From: Apostichopus japonicus
Taxonomy: Eukaryota > Echinodermata > Holothuroidea > Aspidochirotida > Stichopodidae
Direction of reading: 5' to 3'
Length of the DNA stretch: 64,000 nucleotides
Assembly (NCBI RefSeq): GCF_037975245.1
Contig: NC_092571.1
Location: forward strand, 19,120,917 to 19,184,916
Part shown: in pieces, positions 10,916-23,339 of the stretch
Numbering within the stretch: position 1 is the first letter of the stretch
Layout of the letters: each line of letters opens with the position of its first letter
The notes under the pieces: model-generated
What the model was told of the DNA's origin: nothing
The model's database searches: none
Seen by the model: only the letters and a program-made list of their open reading frames with translations
Made by a program: the position numbers and the translations under genes

Positions 10916-12660
10916 CTTGATAGGATATTTGATTTAACAATCGAGGATTGAAACAGAGTATAGCAATATGGCGCTTTAATTGTCGATGGTTCGTACCGAG
11001 TTTATGTTTAATTTTGCACTTAGAACACGACTGTGTTAAAAATGAGTTTAATGGGAACACGATGCAACAACCATTCTTTCGTCACGGCAGACCTTCCAAT
11101 CGTATTGTTGAATTTGCCCTGCGTGGAGTTCCTGAACGCGATGTTGTGCGCGCAAACTTATGTGCGTTTATTGCTAGTCACACGCTTTTTCTTTTATAGC
11201 GTGCTATTTGTTTGGATATTTGCCTGTTATTTGTAGCAGGCAAAAAGAAAAGCAATATAGTTCACGGCAGAGATATATTGGCGTCCGTAGAAAAAAAAAT
11301 ATCCAGATGGTGTCAACACTCTTCTGTTTTCAACAACCGATTAACTGTCCAAATAATTAACAGTTTTAGCCTGTCAATCGTCATCAATTGTCGGGTGTCT
11401 GGGCTTGGATGAGTGAGGTAGCAAGAAAGAGTGTAGCAATATAATTCAAGTAGAGTCATATTCATGTTTTGTTTTTATTTGACACTTTTATAGACGCGTA
11501 GATGTGGCGCTTTCATACTTTATTTTGCATTCCCATGTTAGTGGGTCTCAGGGGAGAGAATTCATATATTTTCATTCGGCAGGCAGTACAGTAAATGGCC
11601 GAGTAATATTTTTTTTTTTTAAAAGACAATTTTCTTTATATATTTACAGCTGTGTACGTCTTTAGGAAGTATTTCCGATTGTGTACACCATGTTATAGGT
11701 TGGGAGTACAGGGGTGCGGCGAAGCACTTGGAACCTGCAGCAGTATTAATTAGTCTTAGCCTCTGCTGGCATTTTGAAGCACTGATAAATGCATGACAGA
11801 GAGAGGAATCACTCTACTTTTTTGACATTGTGGAATACATCTCACAGCCCTATAGGGGGTCCAAGGCGGGGTGGTGGGGTGGAAGTGTCTCTGAGAACTA
11901 GCAAGTTGAGTAGGTTAAAGGCACGAAAATATCCCCCCCCCCCCCATCTTCGAACACCGATGATTACGTCGCCTTCCACGCTTCACAATATTTTAATTTG
12001 GTGGAAGAAGAATGGAAGGATGAGGGATGGACAAGCCAGGGAGCAAGAGAAACGGGAGTAGGAGGGAAGGGACGGAGAATGTGAGGAATTGGAGGAAGGA
12101 GAGGGGGTGTTAGGAGGGGGAAAGTGTGAATACACTAAGGAAAGGTAGAGAGAATGGGAGGGGTCGGGACAGAGCCGGGAGGAAGGTCGAGAAGAAGGCC
12201 AGGAAGGAGGGAGGACGTTCATCTACATATTTATTTTCAAGTAAAAATAAATTGATTTGGAAATCTTTTGTGGCGGGATACATGGAATAGGGCTCGACGG
12301 GACATTTATTACAAACAAACGGATGATAAAATAATTCCTTCGACCTGAAATGAATAGAAGAGTCTACCACTGATCACAAAATCATTTTTAGTGGTGCTCA
12401 TTAAATGATTGCCATTTTTATGCTTAAGTTTGCATTTAATAATTATATTGTGTATTCGATCAAAATGCTAATCGTGTGAGCGAAGACAGTTCGCGAGGTT
12501 GATATCTCGGAGAGCGCCGCAGCGATGACATCATAAAGCCGTAGGTACTTTACCTAATTTACATACATCTCATCTGAAATTGCGTCATCATCAAAATAGT
12601 GTCAATTCAGATAGTATTGCCTATGCGTATTAGAAGAAAATTATCTTAACTGCTGGAATT
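10916..12660. promoter_or_regulatory. Divergent intergenic region between EFHD and PINK1
   Basis: About 1.8 kb separates the two start codons, so both promoters must lie here. No coding frame is convincing. A purine-rich block (GGA/GAA-rich on the + strand) spans about 12000-12200. A CpG-containing patch near 12480-12545 just upstream of PINK1 includes a TGACATCA-like sequence at about 12525, similar to ATF/CREB sites. No TATA box could be assigned. Transcription start sites are not visible. Confidence 0.4.
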
Positions 12661-12668
12661 TTAACCGC

Positions 12669-12689
12669 ATGTGCCCCTTCGGGCACTGA
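12669..12689 (+). promoter_or_regulatory. Upstream mini-ORF and hairpin before the PINK1 start
   Basis: An ATG at 12669 opens a six-codon frame (MCPFGH) ending at a TGA 11 bp before the PINK1 ATG at 12701. Within it, 12671-12686 forms a perfect 6-bp stem (GTGCCC with GGGCAC) around a CTTC loop. Both could lower or regulate initiation at PINK1 if the leader includes this stretch, which is likely because it is so close to the start. Confidence 0.4.
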
Positions 12690-12700
12690 ACAATCTCAAA

Positions 12701-15700
12701 ATGAATGTAGTTATGAAGAAAATACTTCAAGGAGGTTGGCAAGTTTTGAGACAAAAGGTTTGGAACAAGGCCGCTCAACAACCAAGGCTTCCAAAGCTAC
12801 ATGGATGGGATCTGCGATATAGACCTAATCACTCGCCGGATTGGACACACTTTTATCGTAACGCATTGGTGCCCAAGAAAGTGACGTATAATCCCATTCA
12901 TTCTGTATGGGAAACTCTATCAGTTCGTCTCAGAAACGATGCAGTTCAGAGACTGTTTTCGCCTCTGAAAAACGGCTCAAGATACCATGGGTCACGGAAG
13001 TCTTATGTCCCGTACTTGGCGTTTGGGTTTGTGGGTCTCGCTCTTGCTGACCAAGGGCTTACGACAAACAACAATGACCTGCATGAAAGTGCGAAACTAG
13101 AAGACCTTTGCGATTCTTTGAATGTAAGTAGCCAGCCCTACATTACATATGCTACCTTGCTAGTAGTTCATAAGTGTACAAACAGGGATTAATTCTTAAA
13201 AGTTAACATCATTTCTACTTGTTCAGCAGCTGGATGAATAGCAACGTTTTCGCCAAATTATTTTCCAGCTTTTAAGTTTACCAATCAGAGTGCAAAGATA
13301 GTAATTTCCACAGTTCCTTGGTCACTATTTTCATTTTTCTCAAGGAGTTGATTTTACCTCAAGCCCACTAAGGTTTCTGGTACTGTTCATCTCATGGTTT
13401 AACTTCCTAAGTCTGTTTTGTCTCAATATCTATTGCTACAGTAAGTGTGATAAATCAGCATACCTTTTACAACAATTTCTGTTAATTCTTTCTATGGTAA
13501 TTTATAGCAAGAAGAACAGCAGAGAAGGAGAAACTCTAAGGATGACACCAAATATCCCAATTCTTTGACAGGATATCAGTTTGATAAGTTGATAGGTAAA
13601 GGATGCTATGGAGCCATCTTTGCTGCCAAACTAGCCAAAACCCAGACAGAGAGGAATCAGTCAGTATTTCTGAGTGATTCTGAACCAACAGAAACCAGTG
13701 AAGAAGCTGAGTCTTCAACAACAGAAAGCTGTGAAGGAAATTTAGAAAGTGAGAAATGGAATATCATGAGCCAGGATGAGGTAAATATAGCATCTTGGCC
13801 ATTTAATGTCACTGTTATGTTCTTGCCGGTGTATTTGGGAGGAGTATTTTAAAAGTATTGACAAAAGTTAATGCACAGAAACAGTTCTACTTCACTGAGT
13901 ATACAGAAAGTTAAACCAATTTCTCTTTTCATGTAGATGGATATAACTGGCTCAGACTGGAGTCTGTTGGATTCTTCATCTGAGTCCATCTCTAAGTCTA
14001 AGAAATGCAGCAGGGATAAATCACTTTCAGAAACTGATGATGATATGAAAGTATCCGATGATGAAGGAGAGGTAAACTCCAATGAAGAACATAGAGCAGA
14101 AATAGACAAATTGGCAGATGGACAGTTTAATTTAGCTGTGAAGGTAAACTTGTTTAGTTTTTACCAAAATTTTACTCATTTGAAGTTCATCTTTTACGAT
14201 AGCAAAGAAAACACTTGACAGTATAAAAGGACCGGTTGAGGAAGACTAAAATGAACCATTGATGCATGGGCTTACTAGGCTTATGGTAAAGGCTTAGCAT
14301 TAACGGAAGGCATTTATTTTGATGTCAGCATTTTGGATTCATGGGAAGGGGGAAGGGGAGGGGAAGGGGAAAGAGGGGATGAGAAGGTTGGTGGGAGATG
14401 TTGGTTTTAGAGGGAATGCTCAATTTGAAGTCAAATCTCACCATTTGTCATACTTGTTGGTGAATATTTCAGGCAAAGACTTAAGTCATGATGACCCAAT
14501 AATTAGTCATTATTCGCTCACTGAGGCTTGTTTTATGAAAAACCTTTGTACAAAGTCTAAATTTTACCAATTTCCATCCTGTTGAAAAGTTAGTACATCA
14601 AGAATAACATGACACAAACTGAATCCATCTGAATCCAATAAAATTAACTGAAACTGTTTTGAAACTGATTTCACTTTTGTTTTGTATTTTTTTTTATCAT
14701 CAGGTCATCTTTAATGATAGAGTAAGGTCAGATACCTCCGCAATTGAATCTGCGTTTGAATCGGAGCAAATCATACTGAACAAGAAGTATAAACTGCAAG
14801 ACCATCCAAGCTTTGTGAAGGCCCATTGTGCTTTTGTTGATGATAATAACTTACAGGATTTCAAAGAAGCGGAAGCACTGTTCCCACATGCTCTCCCCAG
14901 GGATCAATTCCAAACCGGTAGAGGTCGAAACAGGATGTTGTATCTTGTTATGCATAGGTACGTAAAGTTAAGGGAATATTTTAGTGTTTTACATTTTTAC
15001 CTTTATTGCAATATTACTGTGTACAAAGTTCTATGCCATTTTGCAATTGTGTAGCAATTGGCCTCCATGCATTTGACATGTTGGTATAGGTTAGCAGCTA
15101 TCTACCGGACAATAAGAAATGCACAATAAAATACACAATTAAATACAGTATAATAAATGAAGAATGGAACCACTCACTAAGAGAGTTATAAACAAATTGA
15201 AGAAGGCCAATAAGGGAAATTTATTTTACATTTAAGAAGAGAATAAGTTTGTGATATCAAAGCCATTTAACATTGGTTCTAGCTGTTATTGTGATTACAT
15301 AATGTGATGGCTTTGTAGAATAAGGTATGATATGGAAGCCATATAATATGGTTCTAGTTGATATGGTAGCCATTTGATATTGGTTCTAGCTGTAATTGTG
15401 ATTACATAATGTGAGGGCTTTGTAGAATAAGGTGTGATATGGAAGCCATATAATATGGTTCTAGCTGATATGGTAGCCATTTGATATTGGTTCTAGCTGT
15501 AATTGTGATTACATGACATATCCTAGTTGTCATTGTGATTACATTATGTGAGCTGGCTTTGGAGAATAAGGTGTAATAAACTCTTTTTGTTCTCATTTAG
15601 ATACGAGATGACCTTACGACAATACCTCCAAAACTATCCGTGCCGCTCTGAGTGGAATGCCCAGTTGATGGTTTGTCAGTTATTAGAGGGCGCTGCTTTC

Positions 15701-18700
15701 CTCTCCTCTTACCAATTAGTTCACAGGGACCTTAAAGATGACAACATTCTAGTTGAGTTTGATTCCTCTAGGATGCCACGACTTGCAATCACAGACTTTG
15801 GTTGTTCCTTAGCATTAGAGGAAACCGGCCTGCACGTTACACTTCCTTGGTTTGATGTCTCCATTGCTGGCAATTCAGCACTCAGAGCTCCAGAGGTAAT
15901 TACTTTTAACAAAAGTTAATTTTTTACTTGACACAGAAGCAGGTAATGCTGCCATATGTGATCACACATGTGGACAGGCCTGAGAGAAGGTGTATCCAGG
16001 TGTTGCAGTGACCTAGGGTCAAGTAGCACACCTGGGAAGATCTGGGAAGGGGGGGGGGATATGGGAGGTATTCTTACTTCATATTATACTTAAAGGAAAG
16101 TTGAAGAGAACCAAAAGGGGTCTGGTGAGATAATTAACCCAGTGACCCGACCTGGCACTCAGTGCCTCTTTAAATGTACTGACATGATTGACTAGATGTG
16201 TCTCATTGATTTTTCCTTTGTAGATAAAGGCAGTCTTTAATGGCAGATGGCCTTTAAACTTGGAACTAGATTATAGTAAGTCAGATGCCTGGGCTATAGG
16301 CTCCATAGCTTACCAGATCTGTGGAATGGAAAACCCATTTTATCAACGAGGGATGGACAGTCTTCATTACAATGAGAATAGTCTGCCACGACTGCCTGAA
16401 TTTGTATCTCCAGAGTTTCAGCTGGTGATTTTAGGTCTCCTGAAGAAAGATCCATCAAAGGTAGCCAGAAATCATCTCTGGGCTCATTCTATAATGAATA
16501 AATTAGTAAATAACCCACAACATCAGCACACCTGTAGTAATATTGAAATTGTAGTGACATTGTCATGAATCTCTATTCTGATGTTAATTTGATAATTAGC
16601 ATATTCAATTGAAATTTTCCACATCAATATTCATGAGTGGAAAAATTTCTACTTTCTGCGCATTTAGTATATGCTTTTACACTAGCACAAGAGGAGCACA
16701 TGGTTTTTGAATTTGTTGTTGGTGGATGGCACCATAGACTACCAAATAAAAGCTGAATCTTTATGATTTTGGTACAAGTTAAATATTTGTTTCTACTAAT
16801 AAGTAGTAAATTGTCTCCTTTGCAATAATGTCATATTGGTTCAAGACCTTTAGTCTTATTAAGTTACTTACTATTGGGCCTACCTGTGTGGACGTAACTA
16901 TACTTAGACATAGAATGAAACCCTTATACATGCTACGAGTAGGGATAAAGTATCCTGGCTTGGGGAACCAGGGTAGGTAGCATAGCCAGGGTAGCCATGG
17001 TAGGGTAACCTGGGTAGGGTAGGGTATCCTGGCTAGGGTAGGATATCTTGGCTACAGTAGGGTATCCTGGCTTGGTTATGGTTATCCTGGTTAGGTAAAC
17101 CCATCTCATTATCTTGAACCTAACTCGAGATATGTTTGATTGAATGTAACTGTATCAGAAATTCATCAAATGTATCTTGTTTTTAGAAATATACTTTCCC
17201 ACTTGGCTAAATGAATGACAAAAAAGACATTTTCAGTTGAAGTGCCCTGATGATATCATCCATTCTTCTGTTGCCAGATACATTTACAAAATATCACAAT
17301 ATAAAATGCTACGGGGATGTAGTTTTTGCCTAAAGATTCAGAACATTTTCAGCAATTTACCCAGACAATCACCTTTAGCTACCAGAAAATTCTTTTAAAG
17401 AATGATCATTGAACAAATGTTTCTGTTCTCCTTAAAGTATTTGCTGTAAAAAAACAATAGCCAAGGCATTACATGAAGCTTTTTGATATTGATAAAAGGT
17501 TAATGGATGTGGACTAGCACTGCAACATGGTAAAGATCATTTGATTACCTTGTTATGGTTTTATTCTCTTTTCATTCCAAAATTAAATTTCGAAAGATAA
17601 AGTTAGGAAGGGTCTAAATGTAAATTTTGTTAACGTAGACATTTTAATAAAGGCACAAATAATTCACTTGATTTTATGTCTGTCACGTTCTCATTGCAGA
17701 GACTCTCTTCTGATGTAGCGGCCAATATGATCCATTTGTTGCTATGGAAACAGGATGGTTGGAGCCAAGGCCCTAATAATTTGTGGAAAATGTCATACTT
17801 GGAGAGAAATCTTCACAATTGGTTGAAGCAGGTACAAACTTGGCTTGAATTTACCATAATATGTGTATGTTAATAGCATAAGGGTCTGGTTTTATAAAAC
17901 ACCCACCTTAGGACTAGTATAGTGGTGTTTATGTTAATAAAATTGTGTTATGGTTTTATACAACACCCACCTAGGACTAGTATAGTAATGTGTATGTTAA
18001 TAACATCATGTTATGGTTGTATACAACATCCACCTGAGGACTAGTATAGTGATGTGTATGTTAATAGCATTGTGTTCTGGTTTTATACAACACCCACCTT
18101 AGGACTAGTATAGTGATGTGTATGTTAATAGCATTGTGTTCTGGTTTTATACAACACCCACCTAGGACTAGTATAGTAATGTGTATGTTAATAACATCAT
18201 GTTATGGTTGTATACAACATCCACCTTAGGACTAGTATAGTGATGTGTATGTTAATAGCATTGTGTTCTGGTTTTATACAACACCCACCTTAGGACTAGT
18301 ATAGTAGTGTGTATGTTAATAGCATTGTGTTCTGGTTTTATACAACACCCACCTAGGACTAGTATAGTAGTGTGTATGTTAATAACATCATGTTATGGTT
18401 GTATACAACATCCACCTTAGGACTAGTATAGTGATGTGTATGTTAATAGCATTGTGTTCTGGTTTTATACAACACCCACCTTAGGACTAGTATAGTGATG
18501 TGTATGTTAATAGCATTGTGTTCTGGTTTTATACAACACCCACCTTAGGACTAGTATAGTAGTGTGTATGTTAATAGCATTGTGTTCTGGTTTTATACAA
18601 CACCCACCTTAGGACTAGTATAGTGATGTGTATGTTAATAGCATTGTGTTCTGGTTTTATACAACACCCACCTTAGGACTAGTATAGTGATGTGTATGTT

Positions 18701-19915
18701 AATAGCATTGTGTTCTGGTTTTATACAACACCCACCTTAGGACTAGTATAGTGATGTGTATGTTAATAGCATTGTGTTCTGGTTTGATACAACACCCACC
18801 TTAGGACTAGTATAGTGATGTGTATGTTAATAGCATTGTGTTCTGGTTTTATACAACACCCACCTTAGGACTAGTATAGTGATGTGTATGTTAATAGCAT
18901 TGTGTTCTGGTTTTATACAACACCCACCTTAGGACTAGTATAGTAGTGTGTATGTTAATAGCATTGTGTTCTGGTTTTATACAACACCCACCTAGGACTA
19001 GTATAGTAGTGTGTATGTTAATAACATCATGTTATGGTTGTATACAACATCCACCTTAGGACTAGTATAGTGATGTGTATGTTAATAGCATTGTGTTCTG
19101 GTGTTTTATACAACACCCACCTTAGGACTAGTATAGTGATGTGTATGTTAATAGCATTGTGTTCTGGTTTGATACAACAACCACCTAGGACTAGTATAGT
19201 GATGTGTATGTTAATAGCATTGTGTTCTGGTTTCATACAACACCCACCTTAGGACTAGTGTAGTGATGTGTATGTTAATAGCATTGTGTTCTGGTTTTAT
19301 ACAACACCCACCTAGGACTAGTATAGTGATGTGTAAGTTAATAGCATTGTGTTCTGGTTTTATACAACACCCACCTAGGACTAGTGTAGTGATGTGTATG
19401 TTAATAGCATTGTGTTCTGGTTTTATACAACACCCACCTAGGACTAGTGTAGTGATGTGTATGTTAATAGCATTGTGTTCTGGTTTCATACAACACCCAC
19501 ATTAGGACTATTATGTCAGGTGTTGATGTCATCAACTGCTTCGTCTAAATACCAGCTGAATACGCTGTTTTTTGGACTAGTAGAAACACTTTGTGCTATT
19601 TTACGGACCAATTGAAATGTCATATCAGTGAAAACAATGATACTAGCTCTTTAGAAGCTTTGCATATGCATGTCTAGCACAACAGACATGCATATGACCA
19701 TTTGAAATTCAATTTCCTTTCTATTTTTGCAGATCTTGCAGCCTGACAGTATCGGTATAGGTGAAAGATATCCTACAGTCAAGATGGAACTTTTAAGGAC
19801 CTTTTGCTCCAGAATTGATCGGAAGGGCCTCCTTAAGGCAGCCAATGTGTTGACTATCAACAGATGGCTGAGATGGTTGGAAGCAGAAACAGGGAGGATG
19901 AATGAAATCTCATAA
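12701..19915 (+). CDS. PINK1: PINK1, mitochondrial serine/threonine kinase (8 exons)
   Basis: Exons: 12701-13123, 13508-13780, 13937-14143, 14704-14957, 15601-15895, 16224-16460, 17700-17831 and 19733-19915; 667 aa, the same coding-exon number as human PINK1. I chose the ATG at 12701; an in-frame stop at 12662 excludes a longer start. Residues 1-40 are basic and amphipathic, like a mitochondrial presequence. A membrane segment (SYVPYLAFGFVGLALA, 101-116) aligns with human, including the Ala-Phe bond cut by PARL (here A107-F108). Kinase landmarks: Gly loop IGKGCYGA (170-177), ATP lysine K301 (LAVK), HRDLKDDN (427-434, catalytic D429), DFG (D451), APE, and the DYSKSDAWAIG helix. S310 matches human S228 in spacing from the lysine. 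The insert between Gly loop and lysine is about 118 residues, Ser/Glu/Asp-rich, against about 45 in human. PINK1 phosphorylates ubiquitin and Parkin on damaged mitochondria. Confidence 0.97.
15285..15575. repeat. ~117-bp tandem repeat in PINK1 intron 4
   Basis: About 2.5 degenerate copies of a unit with ggttctagctg, gtgattacat and ggctttgtagaataaggt. It also contains an inner shorter repeat around gccatttgatattggttctag. It ends about 25 bp before exon 5, close to the branch-point and acceptor region. Confidence 0.8.
16940..17095. repeat. Degenerate ~20-bp repeat (GGGTATCCTGGCTA) in PINK1 intron 6
   Basis: A run of imperfect copies of agggtatcctggctagggta, with several variants. No coding content. 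Confidence 0.7.
17880..19510. repeat. 64-bp minisatellite, about 26 copies, PINK1 intron 7
   Basis: Unit of 64 bp (62 bp when cctta is shortened to ccta) running from taggactagtatagtgatg through gttctggttttatacaacac. It fills almost the whole 1.9-kb last intron of PINK1. A variant subfamily (aacatcatgttatggttg, catccacc) is interspersed at regular intervals, showing a higher-order arrangement. Open frames on both strands across it are repeat products. Confidence 0.95.
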
Positions 19916-20642
19916 GGAAACCTCGGGCTGCAATATAGAAAGAGCATTAATTTTTACGACTCTTTTATCTACAATTTTAATAGCTTCATTTACAAAGAAC
20001 TTTTTTTTTTGGCATTAGTGCATGTTTTGCATGTTTGGAAGCATGTTCTAACTCGTTCACAATTATCCAATTCAGAACTGAACCAAATTAACCTGCATTC
20101 ATATTTCACAAGTTCATAATTGGCATGTCTGTAAAGATCAAATACTGAACGAAAATCTCCAAAAACCAAACAATTATGAAGCTAAATACTTTTCATATTC
20201 CAGAGCTGTTTTGAAAGTTACATCCAAAGTGTGAATGTAGCAGCAACATGAGTCAAAACTTCAAAGCAGATCACTCACATCATCAATATAGATATATACC
20301 AATATATTTTCCCTAAGTTTCCAAAAATTTAGGGCCTCTCTGAATCATCAGTTGAAGTGTTCTATCATTTGCATTCAAGAGAGACTTAATTGTATTCACT
20401 ATTTTAACTTTTTATTGCTGAGAGGTTTCCCAGCATTTGCACTGTATGTACAAAAACATTGACGAAACCCTGAAGATTATTTTGTTTTAGTTCAGCTGTG
20501 TAATTATTTGAGCTTTGCTTCTACTTTTACTGATTCCTTGCTGAAGGCAATGCAATCTTCATGGTGGTGATAGCATGTGTGTGTGTGCAGGAGTGTGTGG
20601 ATGTTTATGTGTGTGTGTGATGCCTTGGCTTGTAAATAGATA

Positions 20643-20648
20643 AATAAA
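20643..20648 (+). terminator. Candidate polyadenylation signal of PINK1
   Basis: AATAAA about 730 bp past the PINK1 stop. A second AATAAA lies at 21508-21513. Which is used cannot be told from sequence. Confidence 0.3.
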
Positions 20649-20699
20649 AGATGATAGGGTGGTTGAAATTCAGATTTGGTATGTGCATGCATCATGTTG

Positions 20700-21110
20700 A
20701 GTACAAGAACCTTATTTTTTTCTGGGGAGGTGAAAGGTCATTTGAAGTCAGAAAACCTTTTTATTCAATTACTTCAAGAGTGAAGCTTGAATAACATTTA
20801 TACTTGGTAGGTAGATCCCCCCCCCCCAAGGCATCTCCAAAAGTAAAGCTTAAATGAACACCATTCTAGGTGTGTGGATCCAAGTTATTGAGTACATGAT
20901 CCCTAATGTTTTCTGTGAAGGTCAGAAGTCATACGATGTTAACAGAGGTCAAAGTCTGAAACAAATTTGTAAACCAACTCTAAAAGTAAACCATGATAAA
21001 TGAAGTTTAAACATGGTGTGCAGACCGCCTTATTGAGTACAAGGATTCTCTGTGGACGTTGAATGTGACTTGAAGTCAACAGAGGTCAAATCGTGAAATT
21101 CTTGTAATCA
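20700..21110. repeat. Degraded AGGTCA-rich repeat, left block
   Basis: Degenerate copies of a unit carrying gaggtcatttgaagtca and gaagtcaacagaggtcaaa, interleaved with gaagtttaaac and gtgtgcagac phrases. The same family reappears at 24290-24560, with the foldback element and the LINE between them. It may once have been one tandem array. Confidence 0.55.
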
Positions 21111-21124
21111 CAGTAGCTCCAAAG

Positions 21125-21250
21125 AGAAAAACACTGAGTGTCCTTCACAAAGTAAAACTGGATGCCCTTTACACAGTAGAACTGAGTGCCCTTGACACAG
21201 TAGAACTAAGTGCCCTTTACACATTTGAACTGGGTGCCCCTCACACAGTT
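21125..21250. repeat. ~29-bp repeat (GTGCCCTTTACACAGTAGAACTG)
   Basis: Four to five imperfect copies of a ~29-bp unit downstream of PINK1. No gene content. Confidence 0.7.
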
Positions 21251-21554
21251 CTGATTTTTAAAATTGGCTTGGCCAGGTATGTGTGTTATGATGTTGTGCT
21301 TTTTGATTGACTTCAGTATAATGTTTGCTTCTGATAATTTGACTTCTGTGATTTAAACTAGGTAGTCCAGTCACTTTGATACATCTGTTAATGGATGTTT
21401 TCTCATCACTTAAAGCAGTAGCAGTTTAAATCGACAAAACAATATTCATATTTTCCCCTAAGATCTTCTTTTAATGCTTTTTTCTCTAAGTTGCAGTTCT
21501 TAGTTTGAATAAAGTTATTGTTTCACTACATTCAAGTCTCTTCACATTTATTAA

Positions 21555-21935
21555 TGTTACTGATGAGATGCTACTGATGAGATGGAGATTCTGCTGATGA
21601 GATGCTACTGATGAGATGGAGATTCTGCTGATGAGATGCTACTGATGAGATGGAGATTCTGCTGATGAGATGCTACTGATGAGATGGAGATTCTGCTGAT
21701 GAGATGCTACTGATGAGATGGAGATTCTGCTGATGAGATGCTACTGATGAGATGGAGATTCTGCTGATGAGATGCTACTGATGAGATGGAGATTCTGCTG
21801 ATGAGATGGAGATTCTGCTGATGAGATGTTACTGATGAGATACTGCTGATGAGATGGAGATTCTGCTGATGAGATGGAGATTCTGCTGATGAGATGCTAC
21901 TGATGAGATGGAGATGTTACTGATGAGATGCTGTT
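21555..21935. repeat. 34-bp minisatellite built on CTGATGAGATG
   Basis: Units of 34 bp, each holding two copies of ctgatgagatg joined by ctactg or gagattctg spacers, about eleven units. Some copies have lost or gained an 11- to 20-bp half. It lies just downstream of a candidate PINK1 polyadenylation site. Confidence 0.92.
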
Positions 21936-22199
21936 CGTTCCAGATGGAGACCATGTTTACTTCTCTTCCGGTTTTATGTACATCCATTATTTGAAAATAT
22001 TTCATGATTTAAATTTCACAAGAAAAGTCTCTTTTTTTCCATCTGGGAGGATCCTTACATGTGATTCAGCTGCAATGACCCCACGGACACACAACCCTCT
22101 TAATCCTGGATTTGCCTGTGAGTTAATTGTGCAAAATATGTGATCACATAAAGGCATTGTTTTCCATAATTCGATCCAAAATCTGCATGTATGAATAGT

Positions 22200-23098
22200 A
22201 CAGTGACATCCCTATGTTCCAACGTCTCTATGTTCCGACGTCTCTATGTTTTGACAAAAAGAAAAAATACAGAGCAATTATGTTTATCCAAAATTTTGTT
22301 TGTACCAAGAAAAGTAGTTTTGTGACCCCAATATTTTTGTGACCAAATTTTTTTCATGAAAGAAACAAATATGACACAAAGTTTGTTATGCCCCAAATAG
22401 TGCTTGTGACCCGAAAGTTTTTGGGACCAAATCGTTTTTGGCCAAATCAATTTTTGAGTAAAATGTGTTTAGATTTAGACCAAACTATGTTGGGGGGGAG
22501 GGGAGGGGCAGTGACCTGCGAAAATAGGGGCAATAGCCATGCCCCTTCAACCTCGGGGCTCAGTCGGGGGAATTTGAAAACAAATTAAGGAAGTGGTGGG
22601 GGGCGGGAAGGGATGCCAGTAGGGGGCATTGGGTACTTGGCCCCACCACCCATGAAATCGTGCAGACGCCACTGGGTGGAAAGCTAAAAATTGTTAGGGT
22701 CCTAATTTGTTTTCGGACCATAATTTTTAGGGCTGTGTTTTTGGTTTTGGTCGTCGATGTATGTTGAATTTCCTTTCTATACCTCCTTTAGTGCAACTTA
22801 ATATACTGACACATTTTACTGGCTTTGTTTCTTACTGTTTGGGTCATAACAAACTTTGGGTCACATTTTTATTTTCGTGAAAAATTTTGGTCTCAAAAAA
22901 TTTTGTCCGAAAAAATGTTGGTCCAAAAAATTTAAGTCCCCAAAAAATTGGATCACAAAAATATTGGGATCACAAAATTACTTTTGTTGGTACAAACAAA
23001 TTTAAAAAAAAAAAAAAAATTGCTCCGAATTTGTTTCGTTTTGTCGGAACAGAGACGTCGGAACATAGAGACATCGGAACATAGGGATGTCACCTTAA
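22200..23098. mobile_element. Foldback element with long inverted repeats
   Basis: The left arm from about 22200 (gtgacatccctatgttcc, acgtctctatgttccgacg) is repeated in reverse complement up to about 23098. The similarity extends about 200 bp inwards on both sides, through gtttgtacca, ttttgtga and aaagtttgttatg. The flanks read TA-CAGTGACATCC on the left and GGATGTCACCT-TA on the right, consistent with a TA target duplication of a Tc1/mariner-like element, but the outermost bases differ. The centre (about 22490-22690) is GC-richer and may be a second nested insertion. No transposase is seen. Confidence 0.7.
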
Positions 23099-23339
23099 GA
23101 ATGTTTGATGAAATGGCCGGTGTTTCATCAAACACATGCAAGTTTAATATTTCAGCAACAGGGATCCATCTTATCAGTGTGCCAAGATTTCTGTTGGTAA
23201 GTTGTGTATATTTGCAATATGTGAGTGTACATTTCCACAAAGTAACATCTTTCTAGAATCCCTCCCTACCCCCATCATGTACCACCAGTTTTATCAATCA
23301 TGGTTTTTGGCTGTACTGAAGGCTCAAGGAATGTGATGG

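Noticed and set aside
12671-12700. GTG start for PINK1 at 12671
   Set aside because: Animal nuclear genes start at ATG. The first in-frame ATG is at 12701 and gives a good mitochondrial presequence.
21555-21935. CTGATGAG repeats as hammerhead ribozymes
   Set aside because: The CUGAUGAG core motif is repeated, but no GAAA segment or pairing stems follow at any copy.
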